NCBI RefSeq assembly: GCF_008364765.1
Contig: NZ_VTUY01000009.1
Location: forward strand, 1 to 64,000
Length of the DNA: 64,000 bases
Direction: 5' to 3'
From: Bacillus sp. CH30_1T
Lineage (GTDB): Bacteria > Bacillota > Bacilli > Bacillales > Bacillaceae_B
Part shown: positions 49,577 to 58,175 of the stretch, piece after piece
How positions within the stretch are numbered: the stretch's first letter is position 1
How the letters are laid out: every line of letters begins with the position of its first letter
Translations under genes and position numbers: made by a program
Notes under the pieces: generated by a model
What the model was told of the DNA's origin: nothing
The model's database searches: none
What the model saw: only the letters and a program-made list of their open reading frames with translations

Positions 49577-50779
49577 ATGAAGGAATTTCATGGTCGATTA
49601 CATAAAAAATACTATTATATGATTGTTTCGTTCATCATCGTCCTGATGTTGGCTGGTTTGCTGGTGGATAATCCAGTGAATTCACGATTTGCCGTGCATG
49701 GAGTGATGATCGTGGTCATCTCTATCTGTCTATTGGTTTATCCGTGGTATGAGAATGCGTGGATGAAGTATATGACGGTCATTTCGTCGACCGGTTATTT
49801 TTACGCGTTATTTTACTTGTATCCAGAAACTTGGTCGGAGTTTGTTTTGCTCTGTTTTATTCCTGCATTTTCAATTCTCTTTTTTGACAAGAGGCTTTTT
49901 TATTTTTCACTTTTAATCAATTTTGCGTTCATTGCGTTTACATTCGGTTATATCGGGTTCGTGGATAAAGGGCAGGACTATCCTTACATCTTCATAGACT
50001 TGGTAGGGAATGTTGTGAACTTTTTGGCCAGTCAGATCCTCCTGTATTTTATCTTCCATTTAACAAACCTTCGAATACAGAAGCAACGTTTGTATTATGA
50101 ACAGGTGCAGCAGGCGGAGCGGATGAGGACAACGGGGCAGCTGGCGGCGGCTGTCGCCCATGAAATCCGGAATCCCTTGACCGTCGTGAATGGATTTCTT
50201 CAATTTTATGTGGAAGATCCGGCATTCAGTCAAAGCCAGAAGCAGAGTTTTGCCCTGATGATGAATGAACTCGATACGGCGGAGCATGTCATTTCCCAGT
50301 TCCTGTCCGTTTCAAAGCCTGATGAAAGGGAGAAGGTGGACAACGTAGATGTTGAACTGATTTTGCAAGAGGTAACGGATCTCCTCAACATGTACGGTCT
50401 GTTAAATGATAACGGCATTGATCTCAACGTGGAAATGGATTGTCATGTAGCGGCCAATTCTATTGAATTAAAGCAACTATTCATCAATCTAATTAAAAAT
50501 GCCATCGAAGCCTCCCCGCATAGCGGGTCCGTTAAGGTAATAGCTGCCAAAGTAAAAGGCCATGTCTGCATTCAAATTATAGACAACGGACGTGGAATGA
50601 GTCAGGAGGAAGTGAAGAATCTAGGGACTCCGTTCTACTCCTTAAAAAGTAAAGGAACCGGCCTGGGTCTCATGATTTGCTTCAACATTGTGGAGAAATA
50701 CAACGGGAGCATACAGTTTGACAGCGATCCGGGAGATGGTACAACAGTCACTCTGAGATTTCCGCTTATTCCTAATTAA
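49577..50779 (+). CDS. second KinB-like sensor histidine kinase (orphan)
   Basis: A 400-residue kinase with about six N-terminal helices (residues ~15-180) and a cytoplasmic core: acceptor HEIRNPLTVVNGFLQF, N box NLIKNAIEAS, DNGRGMS and GTGLGLMICFNIV. It is similar in size and layout to the kinase at 36888-38168 and lacks a neighbouring response regulator, as expected for inputs to the Spo0 phosphorelay. I choose ATG 49577 after GTGGGAGT. It is followed two bases after its stop by a copy of the GGGACGGACC hairpin. Confidence 0.87.
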   Translation: MKEFHGRLHKKYYYMIVSFIIVLMLAGLLVDNPVNSRFAVHGVMIVVISICLLVYPWYENAWMKYMTVISSTGYFYALFYLYPETWSEFVLLCFIPAFSILFFDKRLFYFSLLINFAFIAFTFGYIGFVDKGQDYPYIFIDLVGNVVNFLASQILLYFIFHLTNLRIQKQRLYYEQVQQAERMRTTGQLAAAVAHEIRNPLTVVNGFLQFYVEDPAFSQSQKQSFALMMNELDTAEHVISQFLSVSKPDEREKVDNVDVELILQEVTDLLNMYGLLNDNGIDLNVEMDCHVAANSIELKQLFINLIKNAIEASPHSGSVKVIAAKVKGHVCIQIIDNGRGMSQEEVKNLGTPFYSLKSKGTGLGLMICFNIVEKYNGSIQFDSDPGDGTTVTLRFPLIPN

Positions 50780-50780
50780 A

Positions 50781-50830
50781 AAGAAGGTCCGTCCCTCAAC
50801 GCACTAAAGCATTGAGGGACGGACCTTCTT
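50781..50830. repeat. GGGACGGACC hairpin after the second KinB-like kinase
   Basis: A perfect 19-bp stem (50781-50799 with 50812-50830) built on AAGGTCCGTCCCTCAA and its complement, in the opposite order to the other copies. It starts two bases after the kinase stop. Confidence 0.85.
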
Positions 50831-50882
50831 GATAAGCATGAAGAAACAGCAAATAAACCGTTTGCTGTTTTGTGTCTTTTAT

Positions 50883-51143
50883 TTAAGAATGGCTTTGAAC
50901 TAACTTTTCGATAGCTGTGACCAATTCGTCTGTATCACCTTGGAACATATGAAAATTAAGTGAGGATTGAAGTTTTGTATTTTGAATGCTAATGTCATCC
51001 TTTTGATTAAATTCTGCAGACCAATGGATTGTAGGTATCGATACGATAAATCGTTTGTCCGGAGTTTTATGGAGATAAACTTCAGCCAGTTTGTTTCCAG
51101 AGAGATTTATTTTCTCATACGAGGTTATCATGACATCACTCAT
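50883..51143 (-). CDS. small protein, possibly YueH-like
   Basis: An 86-residue soluble protein. The central segment LHKTPDKRFIVSIPTIHWSAEF resembles what I remember of the YueH family of Bacilli, and the rest is helical. The family has no known function. ATG 51143 has only a weak AAATGAGTG upstream, and an ATG four codons later is an alternative. It is a lone gene. The 200 bases on its upstream side hold nothing else I can support. Confidence 0.55.
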   Translation of the reverse strand: MSDVMITSYEKINLSGNKLAEVYLHKTPDKRFIVSIPTIHWSAEFNQKDDISIQNTKLQSSLNFHMFQGDTDELVTAIEKLVQSHS

Positions 51144-51344
51144 TTCAGTTTTATGGTAGGTAATGTAAAGTATAACAGGATTAAACTGTGAAGGTGAAGC
51201 ATTGCAGACTGGAGCAATAGCAAAGGAATATTTTAAAGTAGAGATTGACTTATTAAAACATGAATAGAAAAAATGTAGAAATAGCAGGAGGGGTTAAGGA
51301 TGATTGATGGGTCCTTGATCGCTTCAGCATCGTTACAAAGACCA

Positions 51345-51647
51345 TTAACGTTCAACCCGATTTTCAAGATTGAATACACGTTTATCGATTTCTGTTAGTC
51401 TTTTATTCAAATAGAGAAATTCAGATTCCGAGTTCTGTTTGGTCACTTTCAGCAAAGCAATGGCATCTTCTGTTTGTGATGCTTCAATTCTTTTTACCGT
51501 TTCTTTGATGTTTCTTACGTCTACTTGAGTCTCTTTCAAATCGTTACTGATGTTTTTAACATCCAATTTAGTCTCCTTTAGCTCACCTCGAAACTCTTTA
51601 AAATCTTTTTGTAGATCTAATAAAACTTCTATCATTTGCTTTTCCAT
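51345..51647 (-). CDS. coiled-coil protein, 100 residues
   Basis: An almost wholly helical protein with near-perfect heptads throughout (for example KETQVDVRNIKETVKRIEAS), so it should form a long coiled coil, probably a trimer or dimer. I recognise no family. Similar short proteins occur in phage-derived and chromosomal settings. ATG 51647 follows CAGGAGGTGATATCA, which is a strong site. A longer frame upstream is unnecessary. It is a single gene. Confidence 0.7.
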   Translation of the reverse strand: MEKQMIEVLLDLQKDFKEFRGELKETKLDVKNISNDLKETQVDVRNIKETVKRIEASQTEDAIALLKVTKQNSESEFLYLNKRLTEIDKRVFNLENRVER

Positions 51648-51832
51648 TGATATCACCTCCTGGATTCCATTATATAGCATGTAAATCGCTCATTCTACCC
51701 TAATATATTTCCTCTTTTATAAGAAGGATTTACTCTCCCGCGGTCATCAAATCGTTCACAAAATGTTCACTTATGCAGCCTATCCCTCAATCGCTATAAT
51801 GACTAGGTGTTCAAAAGAAGGGATGATGGAAA

Positions 51833-52321
51833 TTGCCAACAACGAAGAAGGAAAATCTTTATTTTGGAATGATGATGTGCGTAGGGATGGTGGTGGTCAT
51901 GACATTTTATAATTTAGTGATCAATAAGATGCTTGGCACTATATCGTTGACAGGAATTCTTGCTCAACTGATCCTGGGCTTTATCGTAGCTTTACTATTG
52001 GAATTATTTATTGTCGGACCGGTGGCGCATAAGATGGTGTTCTCTTTGCCATTCGACAAGTCCAAGGGTTTGTATGTGATTCTGTTCACTTCCCTTTTTA
52101 TGGTGGTGGGGATGGTTTGTATGATGTCGCTGTTTGGATTGGGAATGACGTATTTTTTTGAAGGCCTGGGAGAGAGTACATTAGTTGAAAACTACATTTC
52201 GATTGCTTCTAAAAATTTCATCTTTGCTCTTCCTTTGCAGCTTGTCATCATGGGGCCGTTCATTCGCTTTGTCTTTGCTAAATTTGTTAAGGGGCAGGGT
52301 ATGGCTGAATCGGTTCATTAA
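51833..52321 (+). CDS. DUF2798 membrane protein
   Basis: A 162-residue membrane protein with four predicted helices, arranged as two similar halves. Each half has a helix followed by a V/IxGPxxxx segment (LFIVGPVAHKMVFSLPF and LVIMGPFIRFVFAKFV), typical of DUF2798. The function is unknown. It starts at TTG 51833 after GAAGGGATGATGG. It is followed by a hairpin terminator. Confidence 0.82.
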   Translation: MPTTKKENLYFGMMMCVGMVVVMTFYNLVINKMLGTISLTGILAQLILGFIVALLLELFIVGPVAHKMVFSLPFDKSKGLYVILFTSLFMVVGMVCMMSLFGLGMTYFFEGLGESTLVENYISIASKNFIFALPLQLVIMGPFIRFVFAKFVKGQGMAESVH

Positions 52322-52348
52322 TCCGGGTGAAGACCGGCAAGAATAGAA

Positions 52349-52383
52349 GAAGCTTATCTGTCATTAGGTAAGCTTCATTTTCA
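52349..52383 (+). terminator. terminator of the DUF2798 gene
   Basis: GAAGCTTA (52349-52356) pairs with TAAGCTTC (52369-52376), followed by ATTTTCATT. Confidence 0.65.
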
Positions 52384-52462
52384 TTGAGGTCATACTATAA
52401 AACAAGTCCTTATAGTGGTAAGCTATTGTTTTAGTGTTAGGAAAATCTCAGGAGGTTGACAC

Positions 52463-52966
52463 ATGAACCTAAATAATAACGATATATTAATTCGATTACG
52501 GTATGCACTCGATATCAAAAATACAGAAATGGTAGAGATCTTTAAGCTTGGAGGCATTGAGCTCTCAAAGGAAGAAGTGCTGAAGGTGCTCACCAAATCA
52601 CAAGATAGTGAAGACTTGGATGAAGATATGCTTGAGGATGAAGACCATATCCCATGCGATGATGAAATGTATGAGTCTTTTTTAAACGGATTCATTACGT
52701 TCAAAAGAGGACCAAAACCGGGACAGCCGGATCGACCGGAATTGACGTATGAGCATGTCAATAATCTTCTTTTAAAGAAGGTAAAGATTGCCCTCTCTTT
52801 CACAAGTGAGGATATGATAGAGATCTTGGATCTGGTTGGAGTGGTGATCACAAAAGGAGAATTAGGAGCGATTCTGCGAAGAGAAGGCCACAATAATTAC
52901 AGAGTGTGCGGTGACCGTTATGCGAGGAATTTCTTAAAAGGGTTGGCCATCCGATACAGGGGATAA
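52463..52966 (+). CDS. DUF1456 (YehS-like) protein
   Basis: A 167-residue soluble protein made of two repeats, each starting with an N-x-x-L/I-x-x-LRYAL or KVKIAL helix (NDILIRLRYALDIKNTEMVE and NNLLLKKVKIALSFTSEDMI), with an acidic linker between. This is the DUF1456 layout known from Escherichia coli YehS, whose function is not established. ATG 52463 follows TCAGGAGGTTGAC. The stop is three bases before the next gene, so it is probably co-transcribed with the metallopeptidase. Confidence 0.87.
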   Translation: MNLNNNDILIRLRYALDIKNTEMVEIFKLGGIELSKEEVLKVLTKSQDSEDLDEDMLEDEDHIPCDDEMYESFLNGFITFKRGPKPGQPDRPELTYEHVNNLLLKKVKIALSFTSEDMIEILDLVGVVITKGELGAILRREGHNNYRVCGDRYARNFLKGLAIRYRG

Positions 52967-52969
52967 AAG

Positions 52970-53677
52970 ATGAACCATACTTATTCTGGTGAGACCATAC
53001 AATTTGAGATTATATATAAGAACCGTAGTACGATCGGCATCTATCTGGATGTCTACGGACATATTGAGGTCCATGCACCTAAAGGGATCCCGGATGAATC
53101 GGTGATCCGGCTGCTGGAGGATAAGTGGGATGTGATCCTGCAGAAATCGAGAGAAATGAAGGATCGTCTGAATGGACCGCAGGAGAAGGTCTATGATCAT
53201 GGGGAACCTTTCTTGTATTTGGGGAACTCCTTCCCCATACAGGTTCTTCAAAATCAAGAGATCACAAAGGATCATGTCCTATTTGACGGAAAGACGCTGC
53301 GCATCCAAGTAAAAGAGCTAGAGGATGAACGTATCCAACAGGCTTTGAAGCGTTTTTATTACAAGCAGTGCAAAGCGTTGGTAGAGAAAAGCATTGCGGT
53401 CCATCAACGTCACTTTAAAACCAAGCCCCGTTCCACCCGCATCACAGACAGTCAAACGACCTGGGGAACCTGTGATGGGAGAAGGCAGCTGACATTCAAC
53501 TGGAAGCTTTCCATGGCTCCCCGGGATGTCATCGACTACGTGGTCGTCCATGAAATGTGCCATATGGTTCACCTCAATCACGACCGGTCTTTCTGGCGGC
53601 TTGTCGGGAAGATCGTTCCAGATTATAAAGAAAAAGAGAAGTGGCTGGCGTTGTCCAGTTGGAAGATGACGGTGTAA
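52970..53677 (+). CDS. YgjP-like metallopeptidase (M48/WLM family)
   Basis: A 235-residue predicted zinc metalloprotease. The catalytic motif HEMCH is in YVVVHEMCHMVHLNHDRSFW, with the third ligand probably His in that segment. Upstream is the family-typical WGTCDGRRQLTFNWKLSMAP. The N-terminal half is a beta-rich domain. YgjP-type proteins share their fold with SprT and Wss1-like DNA-protein crosslink proteases. Whether this protein has that role is unknown. ATG 52970 follows GGGGATAAAAG, three bases after the DUF1456 stop. Confidence 0.87.
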   Translation: MNHTYSGETIQFEIIYKNRSTIGIYLDVYGHIEVHAPKGIPDESVIRLLEDKWDVILQKSREMKDRLNGPQEKVYDHGEPFLYLGNSFPIQVLQNQEITKDHVLFDGKTLRIQVKELEDERIQQALKRFYYKQCKALVEKSIAVHQRHFKTKPRSTRITDSQTTWGTCDGRRQLTFNWKLSMAPRDVIDYVVVHEMCHMVHLNHDRSFWRLVGKIVPDYKEKEKWLALSSWKMTV

Positions 53678-53708
53678 GCAGGCCAGTCCCATACAAAAAA
53701 AGAAAGAA

Positions 53709-54107
53709 GTGAGGATATTGATTAAGTATACTTGTCTCCATCACGTAAGTCTTACGGTGACAGATCTGGGAAAAGCGAAAGATTTCTATGGGGAAATGTT
53801 ATGTTTAAACGAGATCACGCGCCCTGACTTTGATTTTCCTGGTGCCTGGTATGAAATAGAGGGGCAGCAGCTTCACTTGATCGTCGACCCCTCGTCGCAG
53901 ACCATCCGTCAGGATAAACGCTTATCCAGCCGGGAAGGTCATTTTGCCCTAAGAGTGGAAAACTACCATGACACTCTTAAATGGTTAAAAAAGAATGAGG
54001 TTGAAATCCTTGAAAAACCTAACTCGAAAAGTGGATTTGCCCAAATTTTCTGTGCCGATCCAGATGGTAATCTGATTGAACTCAATATTGAACAAGAAGA
54101 TCTATAA
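53709..54107 (+). CDS. VOC-family (glyoxalase-like) protein
   Basis: A 132-residue vicinal-oxygen-chelate protein. The first half begins LHHVSLTVTDLGKAKDFYGE and the second ends CADPDGNLIELNIEQ, the common pattern of glyoxalase/dioxygenase superfamily members. Candidate metal ligands are the N-terminal His, a central His in GHFALRV and the final Glu. The substrate is unknown. I list GTG 53709. A TTG three codons later is also possible because the purine stretch AAGTGAGGA precedes it. It has a strong terminator overlapping its stop. Confidence 0.82.
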   Translation: MRILIKYTCLHHVSLTVTDLGKAKDFYGEMLCLNEITRPDFDFPGAWYEIEGQQLHLIVDPSSQTIRQDKRLSSREGHFALRVENYHDTLKWLKKNEVEILEKPNSKSGFAQIFCADPDGNLIELNIEQEDL

Positions 54108-54158
54108 AACCAACAGGAGTGATGGACTCATGAAAGAGTCGCGCTCCTGTTGGTTTTA
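54106..54158 (+). terminator. terminator of the VOC gene
   Basis: AAAACCAACAGGAG (54106-54119) pairs with CTCCTGTTGGTTTT (54144-54157), with further inner pairing (GACTC/GAGTC), followed by ATTTTTG. Confidence 0.87.
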
Positions 54159-54234
54159 TTTTTGAGAAAAACGTATTTAAATAAAATCAGGGGTAAAAAT
54201 AAGGATGTAATCTTTTTATGATAATGCTTATTAA

Positions 54235-54263
54235 TTGATAATTATTATAAATAAGGATATAAT
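54235..54263 (+). promoter_or_regulatory. dps promoter with PerR/Fur-type box
   Basis: TTGATA (54235-54240), 17 bases and a perfect TATAAT (54258-54263) form the promoter. TGATAATTATTATAA (54236-54250) overlaps the -35 and matches the PerR operator TTATAATnATTATAA at all but one base. It also resembles a Fur box. A half-similar TGATAATGCTTATTA lies just upstream (54219-54233). Confidence 0.82.
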
Positions 54264-54296
54264 ACATTTATCACAATCCAAAAGGAGAGAACATAC

Positions 54297-54737
54297 ATGA
54301 ATCAACAATTAGTCGTGGCTCTTAACAAACAACTTGCAAACTGGAACGTCCTTTACACAAAACTACACAATTATCATTGGTATGTAACGGGTCCGGAATT
54401 CTTCACATTACATGAGAAATTTGAAGAGTACTACAACGAAGCAGGGAATTATATTGATGAAGTGGCAGAAAGAATTCTAACGATTAAAGGGAAGCCAATC
54501 GCTACATTAAAAGAGTACCTTGAAACGGCTACCATTGAAGAATCCAATGGAAAAGAATCGTCCACTGAAATGGTCGACTCCTTAGTGAACGATTTTGAAC
54601 AAATCGTAAATGACTCGAAGAAAATCATTGAAGCAGCAGAAGATTCTCAGGATCAACCTACTGCTGATTTATTTATCGGAATTAAAACATCCCTGGAACA
54701 GCATATTTGGATGTTGAATGCATTTAATACCCGATAA
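54297..54737 (+). CDS. dps: Dps-family mini-ferritin
   Basis: A 146-residue ferritin-like protein that should form a 12-subunit shell, oxidise iron with peroxide and protect DNA. The inter-subunit ferroxidase ligands are visible in [20 protein letters not shown] (His and the following acidic residues) and the second helix [10 protein letters not shown]. The short N-terminus lacks a Lys-rich DNA-binding tail. ATG 54297 follows AAAGGAGAGAAC. The promoter carries a PerR/Fur-type box, which suggests it is the peroxide- or iron-responsive member (MrgA-like). It is a single gene with a terminator. Confidence 0.9.
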   Translation: MNQQLVVALNKQLANWNVLYTKLHNYHWYVTGPEFFTLHEKFEEYYNEAGNYIDEVAERILTIKGKPIATLKEYLETATIEESNGKESSTEMVDSLVNDFEQIVNDSKKIIEAAEDSQDQPTADLFIGIKTSLEQHIWMLNAFNTR

Positions 54738-54744
54738 GCCGAGT

Positions 54745-54777
54745 AAAGCATTGACCAAACCGGGTCAATGCTTTTTT
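54745..54777 (+). terminator. terminator of dps
   Basis: AAAGCATTGACC (54745-54756) pairs with GGTCAATGCTTT (54763-54774), followed by T residues. Confidence 0.88.
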
Positions 54778-54932
54778 ATCGTTTGATCCATTCGTCTCTC
54801 TTTTTCCTCGACTTTGTGAAGGGGATCTAGAAGAAGGAAAATGGAAGTATGGTATTGAAGTGAATAGCAGACAGGAGTTTGGAGTGCTTATCTTGAACCG
54901 TAATTATGCTTAAAGAGACAGGAGGTAGGAAA

Positions 54933-55355
54933 ATGATACAATCTGTAGTTCATATAGCCCTAGTTGTGAAAGACTATGATGAAGCTATAGAATTTTATAC
55001 GAAGAAACTTCACTTTACTTTAGTTGAAGATACATATCAACCCGAACAAGATAAGCGATGGGTCGTTGTGTCGCCACCAGGTTCCTCAGGGACCACACTT
55101 TTACTTGCTAAGGCATCTAAGATGGAGCAGGAGCCTTTTATAGGAAATCAAGCAGGCGGAAGAGTGTTTCTCTTTTTAGGTACGGATGATTTTTGGAGGG
55201 ACTATATCGAAATGTCCTCTAAAGGAGTTGAATTTGTAAGAGATCCGAAAGAGCAAGAATATGGGACAGTTGCGGTATTTAAGGACTTGTATGGTAATTT
55301 GTGGGATTTAATACAGTTTAAAGAAGATCATTCCATCGCAAAGCGGGTAAGGTAA
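54933..55355 (+). CDS. VOC-family (glyoxalase-like) protein
   Basis: A 140-residue protein of the glyoxalase/bleomycin-resistance type. It begins VVHIALVVKDYDEAIEFYTK and ends FKDLYGNLWDLIQF. The latter keeps a Trp-Asp instead of the usual metal-binding Glu, so metal binding is uncertain. ATG 54933 follows CAGGAGGTAGG. Nine upstream in-frame codons overlap that site and are excluded. It is a single gene. A CAGGGGCT/AGCCCCTG hairpin at 55411-55438 lies between it and the convergent MATE gene. The function is unknown. Confidence 0.82.
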   Translation: MIQSVVHIALVVKDYDEAIEFYTKKLHFTLVEDTYQPEQDKRWVVVSPPGSSGTTLLLAKASKMEQEPFIGNQAGGRVFLFLGTDDFWRDYIEMSSKGVEFVRDPKEQEYGTVAVFKDLYGNLWDLIQFKEDHSIAKRVR

Positions 55356-55470
55356 GGTCATTCTTATCTTCAATGTTTTATTAAATGACCAATGAGGTCG
55401 ATCGTTATTCCAGGGGCTTATTAATGAAATAGCCCCTGAAAACTTTCTTATAAAGTTCTATTACAATCCA

Positions 55471-56835
55471 TTACGATATAAAAACTTTCTCCCTCGCATT
55501 AAATTTGCTCTGGAAAATGGTTTTTCGTGTGAAAGCAATTATGACCAAAGCGACGACTAATTCTGATGCCGGAAGTGCAACCCAAATACCATTTACGCCA
55601 AACCATTGAGGTAATATCCAGAGGGCAGCAAGCAGAAGGATAAATCCACGCATGATAATGATCATAATTGATGGTCCAATATGTCCGATAGATTGATAAT
55701 ACGTCATATAGATGAAATTGATGCCCATGAATAAATATCCTGTGAAAAACAGCTGAATTCCTTGGATTGCAAGAGATTTAATTTCACCTGTCGTAACACC
55801 AAATAATGAAACAAGAAGAGGAGCTCCCATAAACCCAATAATGAAAAATAAAGCTCCTAATAAGATTGCTGATTTCTCTGCTATTTTAACCGTATCCTTT
55901 ATCCGGTCTTGTTGATCGGCTCCATAGTAGTAGCTGATCATAGGCTGAATCGCTGAACTGATACCGAAAAAGGCGAGAAACATAAAGGCGTGTAAATAGT
56001 TAACAACAGAAAAGGCAGCTACTCCATTCGTACCGGCAAGTCTTTCCATCATCAAATTATAGCCTATGACAAATATCAATGTTCCCATTTCAGCAAGGAA
56101 ACTTGGAAAACCAATTGAAAGGATCCTTAATATAGAATGATTAGACCATTTCAAACGTACAAACGTTAATGTAATGTCTTTTTTCAAAAAATGAGTAAGT
56201 AGCACAAGTAATCCAACCACTCCAGAAAGGACGGTAGCTAAAGCGGCACCTTTGACACCTAACTCCAGAGTGAAAATCATGACGTAGTTTAATACTATAT
56301 TTATGACAGCTGATACCACTAAACTAATCATGGCCAGTTGAGGATTACCATCATTTCGAATGAAAATACTTAGTGCATTTTCCAGTGCCATAAACACTCC
56401 AAAAAGTAGTAGTACGCCAAGGTACTCCATGACAAATACCTTGGTATCCTGGTTAGCACCTAATAATATTGATAATTGCTCTAAGTTAACGTAACCATAT
56501 CCTCCGATAATCAATACGATAAGCGTGACCATCGCCATTGAAAATGTGAATATTCTTCTTGCCTTTTGGACGTTGTTTTCCCCAAGTGACATAGAATATA
56601 GAGCTCCGCCACCTATTCCAATCCAAAGGGAAATAGAAATAATAATGGAAAAGACCGGAACGGCTATATTGATACTTGCCAATGCAATAGATCCTAATGC
56701 ATTTCCTACGAAGATTCCGTCTACAACAATATTGATCGACATGAGCATAAGACCGATTAAAGACGGGATCAAATAGTGGAAGAAGACGTTTTTAACTGAT
56801 TGATTCATTAATTTACCTTGGATGTTCGCTGACAT
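55471..56835 (-). CDS. MATE-family efflux transporter
   Basis: A 454-residue, twelve-helix multidrug and toxin extrusion protein. The two halves show the internal repeat typical of MATE proteins: NVFFHYLIPSLIGLMLMSIN with VDGIFVGNALG in the first, and SNHSILRILSIGFPSFLAEMG with FGISSAIQPMISYYYGA in the second. It exports cationic drugs or metabolites using Na+ or H+. ATG 56835 follows ACAGGAGGGATACTG. It is transcribed from a MerR-type promoter directly behind the regulator gene, which suggests drug-induced expression. Confidence 0.9.
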   Translation of the reverse strand: MSANIQGKLMNQSVKNVFFHYLIPSLIGLMLMSINIVVDGIFVGNALGSIALASINIAVPVFSIIISISLWIGIGGGALYSMSLGENNVQKARRIFTFSMAMVTLIVLIIGGYGYVNLEQLSILLGANQDTKVFVMEYLGVLLLFGVFMALENALSIFIRNDGNPQLAMISLVVSAVINIVLNYVMIFTLELGVKGAALATVLSGVVGLLVLLTHFLKKDITLTFVRLKWSNHSILRILSIGFPSFLAEMGTLIFVIGYNLMMERLAGTNGVAAFSVVNYLHAFMFLAFFGISSAIQPMISYYYGADQQDRIKDTVKIAEKSAILLGALFFIIGFMGAPLLVSLFGVTTGEIKSLAIQGIQLFFTGYLFMGINFIYMTYYQSIGHIGPSIMIIIMRGFILLLAALWILPQWFGVNGIWVALPASELVVALVIIAFTRKTIFQSKFNAREKVFIS

Positions 56836-56867
56836 CAGTATCCCTCCTGTCGTTTCCTACAAGAGAG

Positions 56868-56898
56868 AGTTTAAACCTTCAAGTAACTTGAAGGTCAA
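56868..56898 (-). promoter_or_regulatory. MerR-type promoter and operator of the MATE gene
   Basis: On the minus strand TTGACC and TAAACT are separated by 19 bases, the overlong spacer characteristic of MerR activation. A perfect 21-base palindrome (ACCTTCAAGT-A-ACTTGAAGGT, 56875-56895) fills the spacer. It begins at the last base of the MerR stop codon. Confidence 0.85.
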
Positions 56899-57737
56899 AC
56901 TGTTTTTTTCTTCTGAACAGGAATTTCTATTTCTGTAACGAAATGTTGTTGATCTTTTACAACAGACTCATCAATAATCCCGATTTCAATCGGTGCGCCA
57001 ATCATTTTATAACCAGAGATATTGAGTTCATTCAACAACAATGAATAGCTTTTTGCGACATCTTCATATGGTCCTTTATGAGGATAACAAGCATATAGCC
57101 CTTCTGGTAAATAAGCATCTTCCTCAGTCAGGTTCCTGTTCCACAATAGTTTAAATAGACTTTTATATAAGATTGGTCCATCATGATAAAGGCTATTGGG
57201 ATCGACAGCAGCCCCAATGTCACCGGTGAATACTCCCTGGTTCAAAGAACTTGATTTTTCTTGATTCATCCCTTCAACATAGATTTCTTCAAAGTCAATG
57301 TTTAAATCGATCGGCTCGTCATGATATAAAAATGAAACCGGTCTTTTAGGATACGTCTTGTAGGTGACAACTTGGTGCTCAAATAACCCCATTCCATTTT
57401 CCAAAGTACTTAATTTATGGTTTATTTTCCGAGCTGTCATTTCCAATGTGTACATTTCTTGCTGTACTTTGGTTAATTTTTTTTGTAATAGCTCATATGT
57501 GTTTTCTGGGGTTCTCACTTCCATATGACATTGAATATCTCTAATATGTAATCCGATTTTTCGTAAAAAAATGATGGTCTCAAGATGTACAAACTGATCA
57601 GCTGTATAATACCGATACTGATTCTCCTTATCTGTATATTTTGGTTTAAATAATCCTATCTCATCGTAATACCTTAATGTTGACTGTGGGATGGAGAATA
57701 GCTTGGATACTTCTCCCACCCTAAACCTTTTCTTCAT
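56895..57737 (-). CDS. MerR-family regulator with GyrI-like effector domain (BmrR-like)
   Basis: A 280-residue activator. The N-terminal winged HTH is FRVGEVSKLFSIPQSTLRYY followed by DEIGLFKPKYTD. A coiled-coil dimer helix spans ~80-125. The C-terminal 150 residues form a GyrI-like drug-binding domain (ending GAPIEIGIIDESVV and the FVTEIEIPVQKK strand), as in BmrR. It should bind hydrophobic cations and untwist the long-spacer promoter of the adjacent MATE gene. I place the start at ATG 57737, after AAAGGAGAACTCG. Confidence 0.88.
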   Translation of the reverse strand: MKKRFRVGEVSKLFSIPQSTLRYYDEIGLFKPKYTDKENQYRYYTADQFVHLETIIFLRKIGLHIRDIQCHMEVRTPENTYELLQKKLTKVQQEMYTLEMTARKINHKLSTLENGMGLFEHQVVTYKTYPKRPVSFLYHDEPIDLNIDFEEIYVEGMNQEKSSSLNQGVFTGDIGAAVDPNSLYHDGPILYKSLFKLLWNRNLTEEDAYLPEGLYACYPHKGPYEDVAKSYSLLLNELNISGYKMIGAPIEIGIIDESVVKDQQHFVTEIEIPVQKKKTV

Positions 57738-57940
57738 CGAGTTCTCCTTTCCACTCATACATTTATTTCTTTTATTGAAAAATGAATGCTCTCTGCATTA
57801 TCATTATGGTTGAAAACCATTTAACTATTCAATCAATCAAATCGTAAACTATGGAGGTTAATCAGGAAAAGTAGGTGGGACGAAGGGATAGGCACCTTGT
57901 TCCGCTTGAAAGTAGAGGACGGATTGGAGGTATATAAAGC

Positions 57941-58135
57941 TTGACCATTGTTAGCTTTCTGATCATAGCTTGGGTTCTAAGTTGGTTTAAATTTGAACAA
58001 CTTTTTATCCAAGCATTTAAAGAGCTTTTCAACAAAGAAGTGACAAATGCAAGTTACTATTTCGTCTTTTTTTGTATTGGCACAATAGGTGACATCACAT
58101 TATTTTTTAATGGAACATTTTACGATAAACTTTGA
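57941..58135 (+). CDS. possible 64-residue membrane protein
   Basis: A TTG-started frame behind TTGGAGGTATATAAAGC. The product has two hydrophobic segments (TIVSFLIIAWVLSWF and YYFVFFCIGTIGDITLFF) with a short charged loop between, and no family I recognise. The good ribosome-binding site is the main support. Its 3' end lies 40 bases before the NTF2-like gene. Confidence 0.4.
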   Translation: MTIVSFLIIAWVLSWFKFEQLFIQAFKELFNKEVTNASYYFVFFCIGTIGDITLFFNGTFYDKL

Positions 58136-58175
58136 AACCGTGAGTATGACTCTGGATATTGAAAGGATGATTGAA

